A stretch of 64,000 bases of DNA from Flavobacterium rhamnosiphilum (GCF_004349195.1 NZ_SMLG01000013.1:1-64000), one strand, 5' to 3'. Positions 44,250 to 55,365 are shown, counted from the stretch's first letter. A program made the numbers and translations. The notes: generated by a model not told the origin, from the sequence alone.

Positions 44250-44444
44250 TTTGGTCTTTTTTCTATCGTTTGTACTGTAAAAGTAGTTTAAAAAACTCGA
44301 AAAAAAGTGGGTAATTTTTCGACTAAAAATAGTGACAAGTACTTGATTGATTGAATATTGTTTGCTTATTTCCTATGGATTTAATAGACTGATTTAATAA
44401 AAATAAGCACTAAATTTATAGTTTCTTGATAGTTAATGTTTTGC

Positions 44445-44456
44445 GAAAACGTTTTC
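44445..44456. promoter_or_regulatory. LacI-like palindrome in the Crp-rhodanese divergent region
   Basis: GAAAACGTTTTC is a 12-bp perfect palindrome with a central CG, the kind of core bound by LacI/GalR repressors. It lies 78 bases before the rhodanese start in the 284-base divergent region. No such regulator gene is in the window. Confidence 0.35.
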
Positions 44457-44533
44457 TTATAAATATTATCCAATTAACAAATCGTACGTTTATTGTTAGC
44501 TAAAAACTTTGTATTTTTACAAAAAACATCACT

Positions 44534-44845
44534 ATGAATTTAACACAAGAAGATTGGGTTTCTCAATTTGAAACTGACGAAAACGCAGTAATTTTAGACG
44601 TGAGAACCGAAGCCGAATTTAACGAAGGAATTATAGCCAATGCCATTAATATTGATATTCATTTGGGACAAGGTTTTATAACCGAAATTGAAGCGTTAGA
44701 CAAAACAAAAAACTATTATGTGTATTGCCGCTCCGGAATGCGAAGTGCAAAAGCCTGCGAAATAATGAATGAGCTGGGTTTTGAAAATACGTACAACTTA
44801 GTTGGTGGCATTATAGAATGGGATGGAGAAGTAGTTGAACCATAA
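44534..44845 (+). CDS. Single-domain rhodanese sulfurtransferase
   Basis: A 103-residue rhodanese (ILDVRTEAEFNEGIIANAINI, then the active-site loop YVYCRSGMRSAKAC with catalytic Cys). No signal peptide, so cytoplasmic. It transfers sulfane sulfur to acceptors. Divergent from the Crp-like regulator and thus possibly in the same regulon; followed by a strong terminator that separates it from the dehydrogenase gene. Confidence 0.92.
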   Translation: MNLTQEDWVSQFETDENAVILDVRTEAEFNEGIIANAINIDIHLGQGFITEIEALDKTKNYYVYCRSGMRSAKACEIMNELGFENTYNLVGGIIEWDGEVVEP

Positions 44846-44850
44846 AAAAG

Positions 44851-44870
44851 AAAGAGGCAATTGCCTCTTT
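44851..44870 (+). terminator. Terminator after the rhodanese gene
   Basis: AAAGAGGCAATTGCCTCTTT, a 20-bp perfect palindrome, 5 bases after the stop codon. The following T run is short and interrupted (TTTGTATTTATTT). Confidence 0.7.
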
Positions 44871-44906
44871 GTATTTATTTAAATTATAAATATAATATCC
44901 ATTAGT

Positions 44907-46487
44907 ATGAGTTTAATACCAGAAGAATTTAAGATTACAACATTATTGAATCAAGATACGTATTTAGTTGATGGAGAATTAAAAAAATGGGAAGGTCAGA
45001 CCACGCCTGTTTTTTCAACAATTTCATCCACTGAAGCCTACGGTCCCACTATTTTAGGTTCAATCCCGTTTATGGGAGAAGCCGAAGCGCTGGAAGCAGT
45101 AAATGCGGCTAGTGCAGCGTATAATAACGGTCAAGGATTATGGCCTACCATGAAAGTTACGGATCGTATCAAATGCATGGAAAATTTTGTTACTCAAATG
45201 AAAACAACCCGTAAAGAAGTTGTCAAATTATTGATGTGGGAAATTGGAAAATCGTTGGGTGATTCCGAAAAAGAATTTGACAGAACCGTAGAATATATCT
45301 ATGATACCATTGACAGCTTAAAAGAATTAAACAGCCGCAGCGCTCATTTTTCTAAAGTGCAAGGAATAAATGCCATGGTTCGTAGAGGACCGCTTGGCGT
45401 TGTTCTATGTCTAGGACCTTATAATTATCCGTTAAATGAGACTTTTTCATTACTGATTCCTGCCTTGATTATGGGAAATCCGGTAATTTTTAAACCAGCA
45501 AAGCATGGCGTTTTATTGATTTCACCTTTGTTGGAAGCTTTCAGAAGCAGTTTTCCAAAAGGAGCCATCAATATTGTATATGGTCGCGGACGTGAAGTGG
45601 CTTCGCCAATAATGAAATCCGGAAAAGTAGATATTTTGGCTTTGATAGGAAACAGCAAATCAGCGATTGCATTACAAGACCAACATCCGAATAAAAACAG
45701 ATTGCGTTTGATATTAGGTTTGGAGGCAAAAAATCCTGCGATAATCCTTCCGGATGCCGATTTAGATTTGGCTATCCAAGAATGTATTGCGGGCTCTTTA
45801 TCGTTTAATGGACAGCGTTGTACGGCTTTGAAAGTGTTGTATGTACATGAGTCTATTGCAGATGAGTTCAACAAACGTTTTGCTGCCAAAGTTGATGCGT
45901 TAGTTTTTGGTAATCCGTGGGAGGCATCCGTGTTTCTGACGCCTTTACCAGAAAAAGAAAAACCGGCTTATATCCAGGAATTGATTGATGACGCTACCAG
46001 TAAAGGTGCTGCAATAATCAATGAAAAAGGAGGAAAGCATTCGTCTAATTATATTTTTCCGGCAGTTTTATTTCCTATAAATAAAGAAATGCGTGTGTAT
46101 CACGAAGAGCAATTTGGCCCGGTTGTACCTATTATTTCTTTCAAAGACATTCAAGAGCCTTTGAACGATATGGCCGAATCAAATTACGGGCAACAAGTAA
46201 GTTTGTTTGGAAAAGACATCAAAACTATTGCGCCACTTATTGATGCTTTGGTAAATTTAGTGTGTAGAGTAAACTTAAACAGTTCTTGCCAAAGAGGACC
46301 GGATGTTTTCCCTTTTACAGGACGAAAAGATTCGGCTGTAGGAACATTGAGTATTCACGATGCCTTGCGTTCATTCTCGATTAGAACCTTTGTTGCGTCT
46401 AAAGACAATGAGTATAACAATGCTATTTTGCAGGAATTATTGAGCAGTAAAGAATCTAATTTCATTAATACCGATTATATTTTGTAA
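44907..46487 (+). CDS. gapN: NADP-dependent glyceraldehyde-3-phosphate dehydrogenase-like aldehyde dehydrogenase
   Basis: A 526-residue aldehyde dehydrogenase. Catalytic C305 lies in [11 protein letters not shown] and the general base E273 in [12 protein letters not shown]; the cofactor region is [12 protein letters not shown] to PAKHGVLL. The C-terminal [30 protein letters not shown] is typical of the non-phosphorylating, NADP-dependent GAPDH (GapN) branch, which makes 3-phosphoglycerate and NADPH. It is slightly longer than most GapN. Its last eight codons plus terminator are duplicated 8.9 kb downstream behind the sprF-like gene. Confidence 0.85.
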   Translation: MSLIPEEFKITTLLNQDTYLVDGELKKWEGQTTPVFSTISSTEAYGPTILGSIPFMGEAEALEAVNAASAAYNNGQGLWPTMKVTDRIKCMENFVTQMKTTRKEVVKLLMWEIGKSLGDSEKEFDRTVEYIYDTIDSLKELNSRSAHFSKVQGINAMVRRGPLGVVLCLGPYNYPLNETFSLLIPALIMGNPVIFKPAKHGVLLISPLLEAFRSSFPKGAINIVYGRGREVASPIMKSGKVDILALIGNSKSAIALQDQHPNKNRLRLILGLEAKNPAIILPDADLDLAIQECIAGSLSFNGQRCTALKVLYVHESIADEFNKRFAAKVDALVFGNPWEASVFLTPLPEKEKPAYIQELIDDATSKGAAIINEKGGKHSSNYIFPAVLFPINKEMRVYHEEQFGPVVPIISFKDIQEPLNDMAESNYGQQVSLFGKDIKTIAPLIDALVNLVCRVNLNSSCQRGPDVFPFTGRKDSAVGTLSIHDALRSFSIRTFVASKDNEYNNAILQELLSSKESNFINTDYIL

Positions 46488-46552
46488 TCTTTTTTGATTA
46501 AAAAATTTAAGCCGTCTCGTTTTTTCGTGATGGCTTTTTTTATGGGATTCTG
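46457..46552 (+). repeat. Direct repeat, left copy (gapN 3' end plus terminator)
   Basis: It covers the last roughly ten gapN codons (ending FINTDYIL) and the hairpin terminator AAGCCGTC-...-GGCTTTTTTT. The same stretch recurs at 55366-55460 with a handful of mismatches; both end at TATGGGATTCTG. The right copy has a better-paired terminator stem. Confidence 0.85.
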
Positions 46553-46610
46553 GCATGGAATTATTATTCTCTTCTCAGTGAAATTTAAATAATAAAAAAA
46601 TAGCACGTCC

Positions 46611-46655
46611 TTACGGTAAACCGTAAAGTAATGAAGAAGTATTGCATTACATTTG
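46611..46655 (+). promoter_or_regulatory. Palindrome-controlled promoter of the adhesin operon
   Basis: TTACGGTAAACCGTAA (46611-46626), then a shared AGTAATGAA, then the -7 box TACATTTG (46648-46655). An equivalent arrangement with identical spacing (22 bases from palindrome end to the TA of the -7 box) is at 56431-56476. The palindrome occupies the -33 region, as expected for an activator site. Confidence 0.65.
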
Positions 46656-46723
46656 TGGGAATTGTCTTTTTTTCTACATGGAAATTACATTAAATATTTT
46701 GGACAATTATTTAAAATACAACT

Positions 46724-49700
46724 ATGAAACAACTTTACAGGATTATTTTTCTTTTTATCTTTTTATTTTCTTTCATTCCAAGTGTTCAATCACAAACAAT
46801 TAATTTAATTCGATTTAACAATACGACCAATTATAACGCTGGTTCTGGAGTATCTGTAATAATAAACCCAACAGGAATATTCGATTTAAACAATCATTTT
46901 ATTTTAGAGTTATCTAATGTTGGAGGTTTATTTACTACACCAACAACTTTAAATGATTTAGCGGAGTTTTATGTGCCAGTTGTAAATGGAACTTTGCCAG
47001 CTACTTTAGCTCCGGGGAGTTATAAGTTAAGGATTCGTTCTACAAACCCTGTTGTTACAATTGAAACAGGAAGCTTTAATGTAGTCGCAGGGAGTGGAAT
47101 TGGGGTACCTAAATTTAAATCCAATTTGGATAATAATACTAATAGTGAATTTACATGTTTGGGTGAATGCTCTCCTTCGAATAATATTTTTGGAGATTTA
47201 ACTGTGGCTGCTAATTCGAATACCAGTATCATTAACACGTATGGAAGAACTAATATAATTTGTAATATTATAAGTGGAGCAGTTTATTCTGTAAATTTAA
47301 TTAATATTAATAATTCATCCATAACCAATATACCTATTGATGGTTCTTGGAATTTTGAAATACCTGATAATTTGGATATTGGAACCTATGTTTTTGAATT
47401 AGAATCCGAAAAATCTGGTGTTTTATCAATATTTAGTAATATTTTCATTTTTCATGGAAATGCCACTAGTTTAACCAATTCGTCCTCTGAAACTGTTTGT
47501 GTCGGAAATAATGTTGGATTTACTATTGTAACTGATCAAAGTGGAATTGGTAGAAATTACATGGGTTCAAAATATAGCATGAATTTTGGCGATGGTTCTC
47601 CAATATTATATTTTACTCAAGCTGAATTATTGAGTAATAATAATATTTCCCATATTTTTAATACCGTTTCTTGTGGGGCTGTTTCTTCTGTAGGGACTGG
47701 TTATTATGAAGTTAAAACGAAGCTTTTTAATAAAGGGATTTATAAATCAAATTTAAATGCAAATTATTGCAATGAATATTATGAAAATGGTGATGGTAAG
47801 ATTGCAAAAGTTAATACCAACAAAGCTCCAATAGCAGACTTTACTGTCAGTCCAAACCAATGTATAAATACTGCTATTAGTTCTAATAATACAACAACTC
47901 TTGGTCAATATGGTACTAGTACTTGTTTAAATAACGCGAAATATTTTTGGTATTATAAAAAACCAAGTAGTTCCTCTTATGTTTCTGTCTCTCCTTCTTC
48001 ATCTTGGATTGTTAATGGCAATTTAATAATTCCAGCTTCGGAGGTTAATGAATCTGGTTGTTGGTCAATTAAATTAAATGCTCAAAATGCTGGTGCAGGA
48101 TGTACTACGACAACAGAAAAAATCAAAACCATAAAAATAGAAACTGTTCCCAATCCAACATTTACAAATGCTCCAGCATCACCTATATGTGCTGGAACCG
48201 AGATAGAATTTACGGATACCTCAGCTATTTCGAGTCTTCCTTGTCAGGATCTGGCTTATAATTGGAGTGTAACTCCAAAATCAGGAACTCCAGCGACTTC
48301 ATCTGGATTTTCATTTTCAGCCCCAACAATTGCAACTTCACAAAATCCCAAAATAAAATTTACACAGCCTGGTATTTATACGGTAACTTTAAATATAACC
48401 AATTCTTGCGGAACTAGATCTTCGACACCAAAAGAAATAGAAGTATTTGGTGATCCTACGGTTAGTTTTACGCCAACTTCGCTTTTGCAATGTGTTTCAA
48501 ATCCAGTTAATTATACGCTCGATTTTACCCAGTCCTCTATAAAACCCATTTATAGTGCGGCACCTTACGCACCAACAACTTATGATTGGACAATTTCTGG
48601 GACAGGAGTTACTTCAGCAGATTATACTTATACTGGCGGGACTTCATCTTCCAGCGTCTATCCTAAAATAATTTTCAATGCTTTTAAAATGTATACTATA
48701 AAAGTAAAAGTTAATGGTAATTGTGCAGGAACAAATGAAGCTGTTTTTACTTTTGCATTAAAAGAGTTACCAAATTTAATTATTAATAGTCCTATTGCCG
48801 TTTGTTCGCCTTCAACCGTAGATATTACAGTGCCAGCAATAACAACGGGTTCTGAAAGCGGATTGGATTTCACGTATTGGACTGATGCATCTGCAACAAC
48901 AGCATTGTCAACTCCATCTGCGATTACGGCATCAGGAACGTATTATATTAAGGGAACCAAGACAAATGGCTGTCCAATAATAAAACCGGTTACAGTCACG
49001 GTAAATGCTTTACCTGCAATAGGAGGTACTTTATATGCTTGTATTGGTACAACTTCGCAATTATCGGGTTCAGTAACACCAGCTTTAGGTAGTCCTTGGC
49101 TTTCTTCAGATCCTAGTATAGCAACAATAAGTAGTGCCGGTTTAGTTACAGCAATAGCAATAGGTACTACATCAATAACTTATACCAATTCAAATGGTTG
49201 TTCAAAAAGTGAAACATTTACAGTAAATGCTTTACCTTCAATTACAGGGACTTTATCAGCATGTATCAACGCAACTTCACAATTAACGGGTTCAGCAACT
49301 GCGGCTTCGATTTCGCCATGGGTATCGTCAAATCTTACTGTTGCAACGGTTAGTAGTACAGGACTAGTAACTGCTAAATCGGTAGGGACAACGACAATTA
49401 CCTATAAGAACTTAAATAATTGTACGGTCACTTCCACTTTTACGGTGAATGCTTTGCCAACGGTTACGGGCACTTTATCCGCTTGCGTCAATTTAACATC
49501 TCAATTAACGGGTTCAGGAACAGCCTCCTCTAGTTCCCCTTGGGTATCTTCAAATCTTACAGTTGCTACAGTTAGTGCTACGGGATTGGTAACAGCAGTA
49601 TCGGCAGGGACTACTGACATTACTTATACAAATTCGGATGGATGTAAAGTAAATACAACATTCGCTGTAAATGACTTTCCTACAATAACAGGTTCTTCAA

Positions 49701-52700
49701 AGGGATGCGTAGGGACTACTACACAATTATCAGGTTCAGCTTCAGCGGCTACAAGTTTGACCTGGGTGTCTTCAAACCCTTCTGTAGCTACAATTAGTGC
49801 TACAGGATTAGTGACAAGTATAGCTGTAGGAACAACAACAATTACTTATAAAAACAGTAATAATTGCACAGTCGATTTGTTATTTAACGTAAATGGATTA
49901 CCCAATTTAAGTATTACAGATCCCTTAGCCGTTTGTTCTCCTGCCACCGTTGATATATCCTCAAGCGCTATAACTACAGGATCTGATTCAGGATTGGATT
50001 TCACGTATTGGACTAATGCATCAGCAACAACAGTATTGTCAACACCATCTGCGATTACTGGTTCAGGAACTTACTACATTAAAGGAACTAATTTGAACGG
50101 CTGCTCTATAATTAAATCAGTTTCAGTTACAATAAACCCTGAACCCACAATAGGAGGTACTTTATCAGCTTGTATTGGTTTGACCTCACAATTAACAGGT
50201 TTAGGAACAGCAGCCGCAACTACACCTTGGATTTCATCGAATCCTTTAGTTGCTACAGTTAGTGATATGGGATTAGTAACAGCAGTATCGGGCGGAACGA
50301 CAATAATTACATATACAAATTCCAATGGTTGTATAAAAACGGTAACATTTACTGTAAATAGTAATCCAATTATCACAACATCACAAACCCAAACGATTTG
50401 CACGAACACTTCATTTTCTATAACTCCTTTGGATGGCAGTGGAAATATTGTACCAATAGGTACAAGCTATTCTTGGGAAGCTCCAACAGTAACAGGAGGA
50501 GTAACAGGAGGCATTGCATTAGTAGATCAAACAACGATTAGTGGGACATTAATTAATGGTACGGATGCAGTTCAAACGGCTACTTATACGGTAACACCAA
50601 AATCAGGGAATTGTAGTGGAAATCCGTTTACAGTTGTTATTACCGTTAATCCTTCTGCAAAGGTTGCATTTTCTGAGGGAAATCAGGTCATTTGTACGGG
50701 AACAGATACTTTGCCCGTTGATTTAACTAGTGTAACGACTGGAAATGTAACTTTTAGTTGGACGGCTAATGTTCCAGCGGGAATTACGGGTATAACTTCT
50801 CTGACAGGTACAAATACAATCCCAGTTCAAAATCTTAATAATACAACAACAAATCCGCTTATCGTAATCTTTTCTGCAACTGCGTCATTAGAGAATAATG
50901 GGGTTTCTTGTTCAGGAACAATATATAAATATGAAATAACCGTAAACCCAACGGCTCAGCTAACTCAGCCATTGGATAAGGTGGTTTGTAATAACCAAGC
51001 AGCTTCAGTAATTTTTGCTAGTGCAAATACTGGAGGAACAACAACCTATTCTTGGACAAACACAGACAGCAGTATCAATTTACCTGCAACGGGAACGGGT
51101 GATATTTCATTTACGGCTTCAAATGCAACTACAATTCCAATAGTGGCGACTATAGAAGTAACACCTATTTTTACCAATGGAGGCAAAAGTTGCATTGGAA
51201 CTCCAAAAACATTTACCATAACTGTGAACCCAACTCTGACAGTAGATTTACCAGTTAATCAAGAAGTTTGTAATGGTTCTCAAACCAGTGCCATTGTTTT
51301 TACTGGTACAATTCCAAGTACTGTTTATAATTGGACAAATACCAACACAACTATTGGAATTGGAGCAAGTGGAGTAGGAGATATTCCAGCATTTACAGCA
51401 ATTAACAATGGAATAAATCCAATAACAACTTCAATTACTGTAACACCAAGTTTGAACGGTTGTTTTGGAACTCCAAAAACATTTACCATAACAGTAAACC
51501 CATCGCCGGCAGTTACTTTTTCTCAGCCAAATCAAATGATTTGTTCTGGTTCCTCAAGCGCAAGTGTAAATTTAAATAGTACAACAGCGGGAACTACTTT
51601 TTCATGGACCGCAATTCAACCCGCAGGAATTACAGGAGTTGTAACAAGTGGAGGGAATCCTATTCCTGTTCAAACATTAACGAACACTACAAATGCACCT
51701 ATTGTAGTTACTTATTCGGTAAAAGCCGAATTAAATTCAGGAGTAATTTGTCAGGGTGCGGTTTATAGTTACACCATTACTGTCAACCCGGTACCACTGA
51801 TAAATTCTCAAACCGCTACAATATGTAATGCGAATACTTTTAATGTTATTCCTCAGAATGGAGGTGGTACTATTGTTCCTGCTAACACACTTTATAGTTG
51901 GAGTTCTCCTATTGTAAGTCCAATTGGAGCAATAACGGGTGGCTCAGCGCAAAGTGTGAATCAAAATTCTATTAGCCAAACACTCACTAACGTAACAGAC
52001 CAATTAGCAACGGCTACTTACACGGTAACGCCCAAGTCTGGGACTTGTACAGGTACACCGTTTACAGTAGTGGTTACCGTAAATCCATCTGCAAAGGTTG
52101 CCTTTTCTAGAGCCAATCAGGCTATTTGTACCGGAACTGAAACTTTGCCCGTTGTTTTAACTAGTGGAACTACTGGAAATGTAACTTTTAGTTGGGCAGC
52201 CAACGTTCCGGCAGGAATTACGGGGGTAACATCTCCGACTGGTACGAATACAATCCCGGTTATGAATCTTATTAATACAACAACAAGTCCGCTTATTGTA
52301 ATCTTTTCGTCAACTGCGACATTAGAGAATAACGGCGTTTCATGTCAGGGAGCACCATTTAGCTATTCGATAACGGTTTACCCGCCCATTGTCATCACCA
52401 CGAATCAAGAAAAAGATATTACTTGTTTTGGGGATGCCGACGGTAAAATTGCTATTACCGTAACAGGGGGCACGACGAATTATACTTATACTTGGACTAA
52501 AGATAATTTACCATTTGCAAACACCGAAGATTTGTCTAATTTGGCTCCTGGGGAATATACTGTTTCGGTTTTGGACACCAATAATTGTGGACCAGAAACG
52601 GCCACTTTCACGATAACCCAACCGCCAGTTTTAGCCTTAAATTGGGTTGGTCAAACGGATGTTTTGTGTTTCGGAGCGGCAACCGGAGCGATAACAGTAA

Positions 52701-54355
52701 ATACGGTAGGAGGAACCCCAATCCAGATTTCTTCTGGCGTTTTTGATTATAATTATGCTTGGACAGGTCCAAACGGTTTTACCAGTACCAATCAAAATTT
52801 GAGTAAAGTACTGGCAGGAACTTATGATCTTACAGTAACAGATAATTCGGGATGTTTTAAAACGTTGTCTGTTATATTGACCCAACCAACGGAGATTGTT
52901 ATTACGACAACCACAACCCCAATAATTTGCTATGGAGGAAATGATGCTTCCATAAAAGTATTGATTTCAGGAGGAATTGCACCTTATGCGATTCAATGGA
53001 GTAATTTGGGAGGTGGATTATTGCAGGACAACCTTTCGGCTGGGGATTATCTGATTACAGTCACGGATGTTAATGATTGTGTAAAAACACTTAATGTAAA
53101 CATACCCGAAGCGCCAATTTTTACCATAAATCCGGTAGTGAAACAAATTTCTTGTTTTGGAGCGCATGATGGTAGTATAAATCTAAATTTAGTAGGGGGA
53201 ATTGCTCCGCTGGCACTCGTATGGAGTGATGGAAGTACGGCCGGTTTGACTAGAAATAATTTAGGACCAGGAACTTATACAGTAACAATTAGTGATGGTA
53301 AACCATGTACAATTACCGAAACTTTTGTCATAATCGAACCGCAAACTTTGGTGCTTTCGGCCAATGTAATTCATGCTTTCGATTGTAATGATGCCAATAG
53401 TGGCGCTATAAATCTGCTGGTTGCCGGTGGAACGCCGCCATTTACATACGCATGGTCAAACGGTGCCACAACGGAAGATTTAACAGCTATTCCTGCTGGA
53501 AATTATTCGGTATCTGTTACTGATGCCAGAGGTTGCACAAAATCAATCCAGAATGCTATAAACAGACAACCACCGATTGTAATTGGAATACAAACAAAAA
53601 CCGATTTTAATTGTGAAACCAAATATGTAAAACAAAGCTTTGTAGCTCAAGTTTCAGGCGGAATACCTCCTTATCAATTATCGTGGTCGAGCGGAACTGT
53701 AAGCGGAGCCAATAATGAAATGATGGACACCAATCAAAATGGAACGGTTGTTTTGGGTGTTACCGATAATTTGGGTTGTACAGCCAATTACAGCTTCAAT
53801 GTTGCTATTCCAAAACTAGGATCACCTTCCTTCACGGTAAGTTCTTATGCTTTTTCAACTTATGGGATTTATTCCATCGTTGATCCTATACAATTCACGA
53901 ATACCGCGACGGGGGATTATATCAGCACGGCTTGGGATTTTGGGGATGGTAGTGTTTCCAATGAAGAAAATCCAATTCATTCTTTTGTCAAAGAAGGGAA
54001 TTATATCGTAACTCAAACCGTTACCTACGCTTTTGGATGCATATATACACAGACTATAACATTAACAATAGAAAAGGGATATCAGTTGATTAGCCCGAAT
54101 GGATTTACGCCCAATGGAGACGGACTTAATGAAACTTTCAAACCTATGTTTACAGGTTTAAAATCGCTTCAGTTGGATGTTTATAATACTTGGGGCGAAT
54201 TAATATATTCAGAGAAAGGGGAGACAATTCACGGCTGGGATGGAAAAGTAAAAGGGAAGGACTCAGAAAACGGTAATTATTATTATAAAGTAAAAGGCAC
54301 TACTTTTTATGGAACTATAATAAATGAAAACGGTCCTTTTACATCAATAAAATAA
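46724..54355 (+). CDS. Giant SprB-like adhesin with type IX secretion gliding-motility C-terminal domain
   Basis: A 2543-residue surface protein. Signal peptide residues 1-24 (ending SVQSQ). PKD-like domain near 280; five BIG2-type Ig repeats (about 770-1200, TGTLSACxxxTSQLTGS pattern), with two copies of an LPNL-to-GTYYIKGT module on either side; about seven PKD-like repeats (1210-1890); six SprB repeats (about 1898-2285, CFGxxDG...GG...YTW); a PKD domain (2390-2445, WDFGDGSVSNEENP); and a C-terminal domain (2451-2543, SPNGFTPNGDGLNETF, VYNTWGELIY, GWDGK) of the gliding-motility-associated type, for type B sorting by the type IX secretion system. It likely mediates adhesion or gliding. Confidence 0.93.
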   Translation: MKQLYRIIFLFIFLFSFIPSVQSQTINLIRFNNTTNYNAGSGVSVIINPTGIFDLNNHFILELSNVGGLFTTPTTLNDLAEFYVPVVNGTLPATLAPGSYKLRIRSTNPVVTIETGSFNVVAGSGIGVPKFKSNLDNNTNSEFTCLGECSPSNNIFGDLTVAANSNTSIINTYGRTNIICNIISGAVYSVNLININNSSITNIPIDGSWNFEIPDNLDIGTYVFELESEKSGVLSIFSNIFIFHGNATSLTNSSSETVCVGNNVGFTIVTDQSGIGRNYMGSKYSMNFGDGSPILYFTQAELLSNNNISHIFNTVSCGAVSSVGTGYYEVKTKLFNKGIYKSNLNANYCNEYYENGDGKIAKVNTNKAPIADFTVSPNQCINTAISSNNTTTLGQYGTSTCLNNAKYFWYYKKPSSSSYVSVSPSSSWIVNGNLIIPASEVNESGCWSIKLNAQNAGAGCTTTTEKIKTIKIETVPNPTFTNAPASPICAGTEIEFTDTSAISSLPCQDLAYNWSVTPKSGTPATSSGFSFSAPTIATSQNPKIKFTQPGIYTVTLNITNSCGTRSSTPKEIEVFGDPTVSFTPTSLLQCVSNPVNYTLDFTQSSIKPIYSAAPYAPTTYDWTISGTGVTSADYTYTGGTSSSSVYPKIIFNAFKMYTIKVKVNGNCAGTNEAVFTFALKELPNLIINSPIAVCSPSTVDITVPAITTGSESGLDFTYWTDASATTALSTPSAITASGTYYIKGTKTNGCPIIKPVTVTVNALPAIGGTLYACIGTTSQLSGSVTPALGSPWLSSDPSIATISSAGLVTAIAIGTTSITYTNSNGCSKSETFTVNALPSITGTLSACINATSQLTGSATAASISPWVSSNLTVATVSSTGLVTAKSVGTTTITYKNLNNCTVTSTFTVNALPTVTGTLSACVNLTSQLTGSGTASSSSPWVSSNLTVATVSATGLVTAVSAGTTDITYTNSDGCKVNTTFAVNDFPTITGSSKGCVGTTTQLSGSASAATSLTWVSSNPSVATISATGLVTSIAVGTTTITYKNSNNCTVDLLFNVNGLPNLSITDPLAVCSPATVDISSSAITTGSDSGLDFTYWTNASATTVLSTPSAITGSGTYYIKGTNLNGCSIIKSVSVTINPEPTIGGTLSACIGLTSQLTGLGTAAATTPWISSNPLVATVSDMGLVTAVSGGTTIITYTNSNGCIKTVTFTVNSNPIITTSQTQTICTNTSFSITPLDGSGNIVPIGTSYSWEAPTVTGGVTGGIALVDQTTISGTLINGTDAVQTATYTVTPKSGNCSGNPFTVVITVNPSAKVAFSEGNQVICTGTDTLPVDLTSVTTGNVTFSWTANVPAGITGITSLTGTNTIPVQNLNNTTTNPLIVIFSATASLENNGVSCSGTIYKYEITVNPTAQLTQPLDKVVCNNQAASVIFASANTGGTTTYSWTNTDSSINLPATGTGDISFTASNATTIPIVATIEVTPIFTNGGKSCIGTPKTFTITVNPTLTVDLPVNQEVCNGSQTSAIVFTGTIPSTVYNWTNTNTTIGIGASGVGDIPAFTAINNGINPITTSITVTPSLNGCFGTPKTFTITVNPSPAVTFSQPNQMICSGSSSASVNLNSTTAGTTFSWTAIQPAGITGVVTSGGNPIPVQTLTNTTNAPIVVTYSVKAELNSGVICQGAVYSYTITVNPVPLINSQTATICNANTFNVIPQNGGGTIVPANTLYSWSSPIVSPIGAITGGSAQSVNQNSISQTLTNVTDQLATATYTVTPKSGTCTGTPFTVVVTVNPSAKVAFSRANQAICTGTETLPVVLTSGTTGNVTFSWAANVPAGITGVTSPTGTNTIPVMNLINTTTSPLIVIFSSTATLENNGVSCQGAPFSYSITVYPPIVITTNQEKDITCFGDADGKIAITVTGGTTNYTYTWTKDNLPFANTEDLSNLAPGEYTVSVLDTNNCGPETATFTITQPPVLALNWVGQTDVLCFGAATGAITVNTVGGTPIQISSGVFDYNYAWTGPNGFTSTNQNLSKVLAGTYDLTVTDNSGCFKTLSVILTQPTEIVITTTTTPIICYGGNDASIKVLISGGIAPYAIQWSNLGGGLLQDNLSAGDYLITVTDVNDCVKTLNVNIPEAPIFTINPVVKQISCFGAHDGSINLNLVGGIAPLALVWSDGSTAGLTRNNLGPGTYTVTISDGKPCTITETFVIIEPQTLVLSANVIHAFDCNDANSGAINLLVAGGTPPFTYAWSNGATTEDLTAIPAGNYSVSVTDARGCTKSIQNAINRQPPIVIGIQTKTDFNCETKYVKQSFVAQVSGGIPPYQLSWSSGTVSGANNEMMDTNQNGTVVLGVTDNLGCTANYSFNVAIPKLGSPSFTVSSYAFSTYGIYSIVDPIQFTNTATGDYISTAWDFGDGSVSNEENPIHSFVKEGNYIVTQTVTYAFGCIYTQTITLTIEKGYQLISPNGFTPNGDGLNETFKPMFTGLKSLQLDVYNTWGELIYSEKGETIHGWDGKVKGKDSENGNYYYKVKGTTFYGTIINENGPFTSIK

Positions 54356-54365
54356 GAATATCAAA

Positions 54366-55361
54366 ATGAAAATAAAAATAGTCCCGTTTATAATCTTGTT
54401 ATGTTTTTCTTTAAATGTAAAAGCACAAGATCCCATTTTTACACAATATTTCATGGTTCCCGAAACATTGAATCCAGGATTTACAGGGTTTTTAGAAACA
54501 ACCAAAGCAGGAATATTGCACAGAACCCAATGGCCAGATTTGAATTTCAGGGTTGATACGGATTTTGGTTTTGTCAATACTTGGTTGGAAAATGCAAACA
54601 GCGGAATTGGAGTAAGTATTTTGAATCACAGAGAAAAGTTTACGAATTATAATTTCACTCAGATCAATCTTAATTATGCGTATCGGGTTCAAATAACGGA
54701 CGATTGGTTTTTTAGACCCGCAATAGAAGTTGGTTTTGGAAACAAGTCTTATGGTTTTCAGAATATTGTTTTAGAAGATCAAATTAATATTGGTCAAGGC
54801 ACTATTAACACATCGAGCGTAGATCCGCTTTTGCTGAATGACAAAGTGAATTTCTTTGATTTCTCAGCAGGAATGCTTTTTAATAATGAAAATGCTTGGG
54901 CAGGAGTTGCTCTAAAACACATTAATAAGCCCAATATATCTTTTGCGTCCAATGGAAATGTGCCTTTAGAAATGTTTTTTTCTGCCAATGCAGGCTATGA
55001 ACTCCTATTGGGAGATTATATTGATATCACCTATTTACCCTATGAAACAAAAATGCTCGTGACGTCCAACTATATGACTCAAGGAGAATACAGCCGATTT
55101 GATTTAGGTGCAGGACTGGTTTTTAAGAAGTTTTTCTTTGGAGTTAGTGCCGCCACAAATCCCGGAAAAAAAGCGAATAACAGCCATTTTTTAACTTCCG
55201 TGAACCCTTTTGGAGGGTTGCAATACGAACATTTTAAATTTGGTTATTCGTATGATTTTAATACTTCTAAAATAGGAAAAACAGGCGGAATTTTTGAGCT
55301 ATCAGTAATTTATCTATTTGATTTAGAAGTAAAATGTTTCGGTTGTCCCAATTATTATTGA
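54366..55361 (+). CDS. PorP/SprF family type IX secretion membrane protein
   Basis: A 331-residue outer-membrane beta-barrel-like protein with signal peptide (ending NVKAQ) and family motifs DPIFTQYFMVPETLNPGFTG, RTQWPDL, GVSILNHREKFTNYNFTQINLNYAYRV and a C-terminal GGIFELSVIYLFDL. SprF is needed for secretion of SprB in Flavobacterium johnsoniae; this gene follows the adhesin by 10 bases and should serve it in the same way. Its stop codon is 4 bases before the right copy of the gapN-derived direct repeat. Confidence 0.93.
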   Translation: MKIKIVPFIILLCFSLNVKAQDPIFTQYFMVPETLNPGFTGFLETTKAGILHRTQWPDLNFRVDTDFGFVNTWLENANSGIGVSILNHREKFTNYNFTQINLNYAYRVQITDDWFFRPAIEVGFGNKSYGFQNIVLEDQINIGQGTINTSSVDPLLLNDKVNFFDFSAGMLFNNENAWAGVALKHINKPNISFASNGNVPLEMFFSANAGYELLLGDYIDITYLPYETKMLVTSNYMTQGEYSRFDLGAGLVFKKFFFGVSAATNPGKKANNSHFLTSVNPFGGLQYEHFKFGYSYDFNTSKIGKTGGIFELSVIYLFDLEVKCFGCPNYY

Positions 55362-55365
55362 TCTT

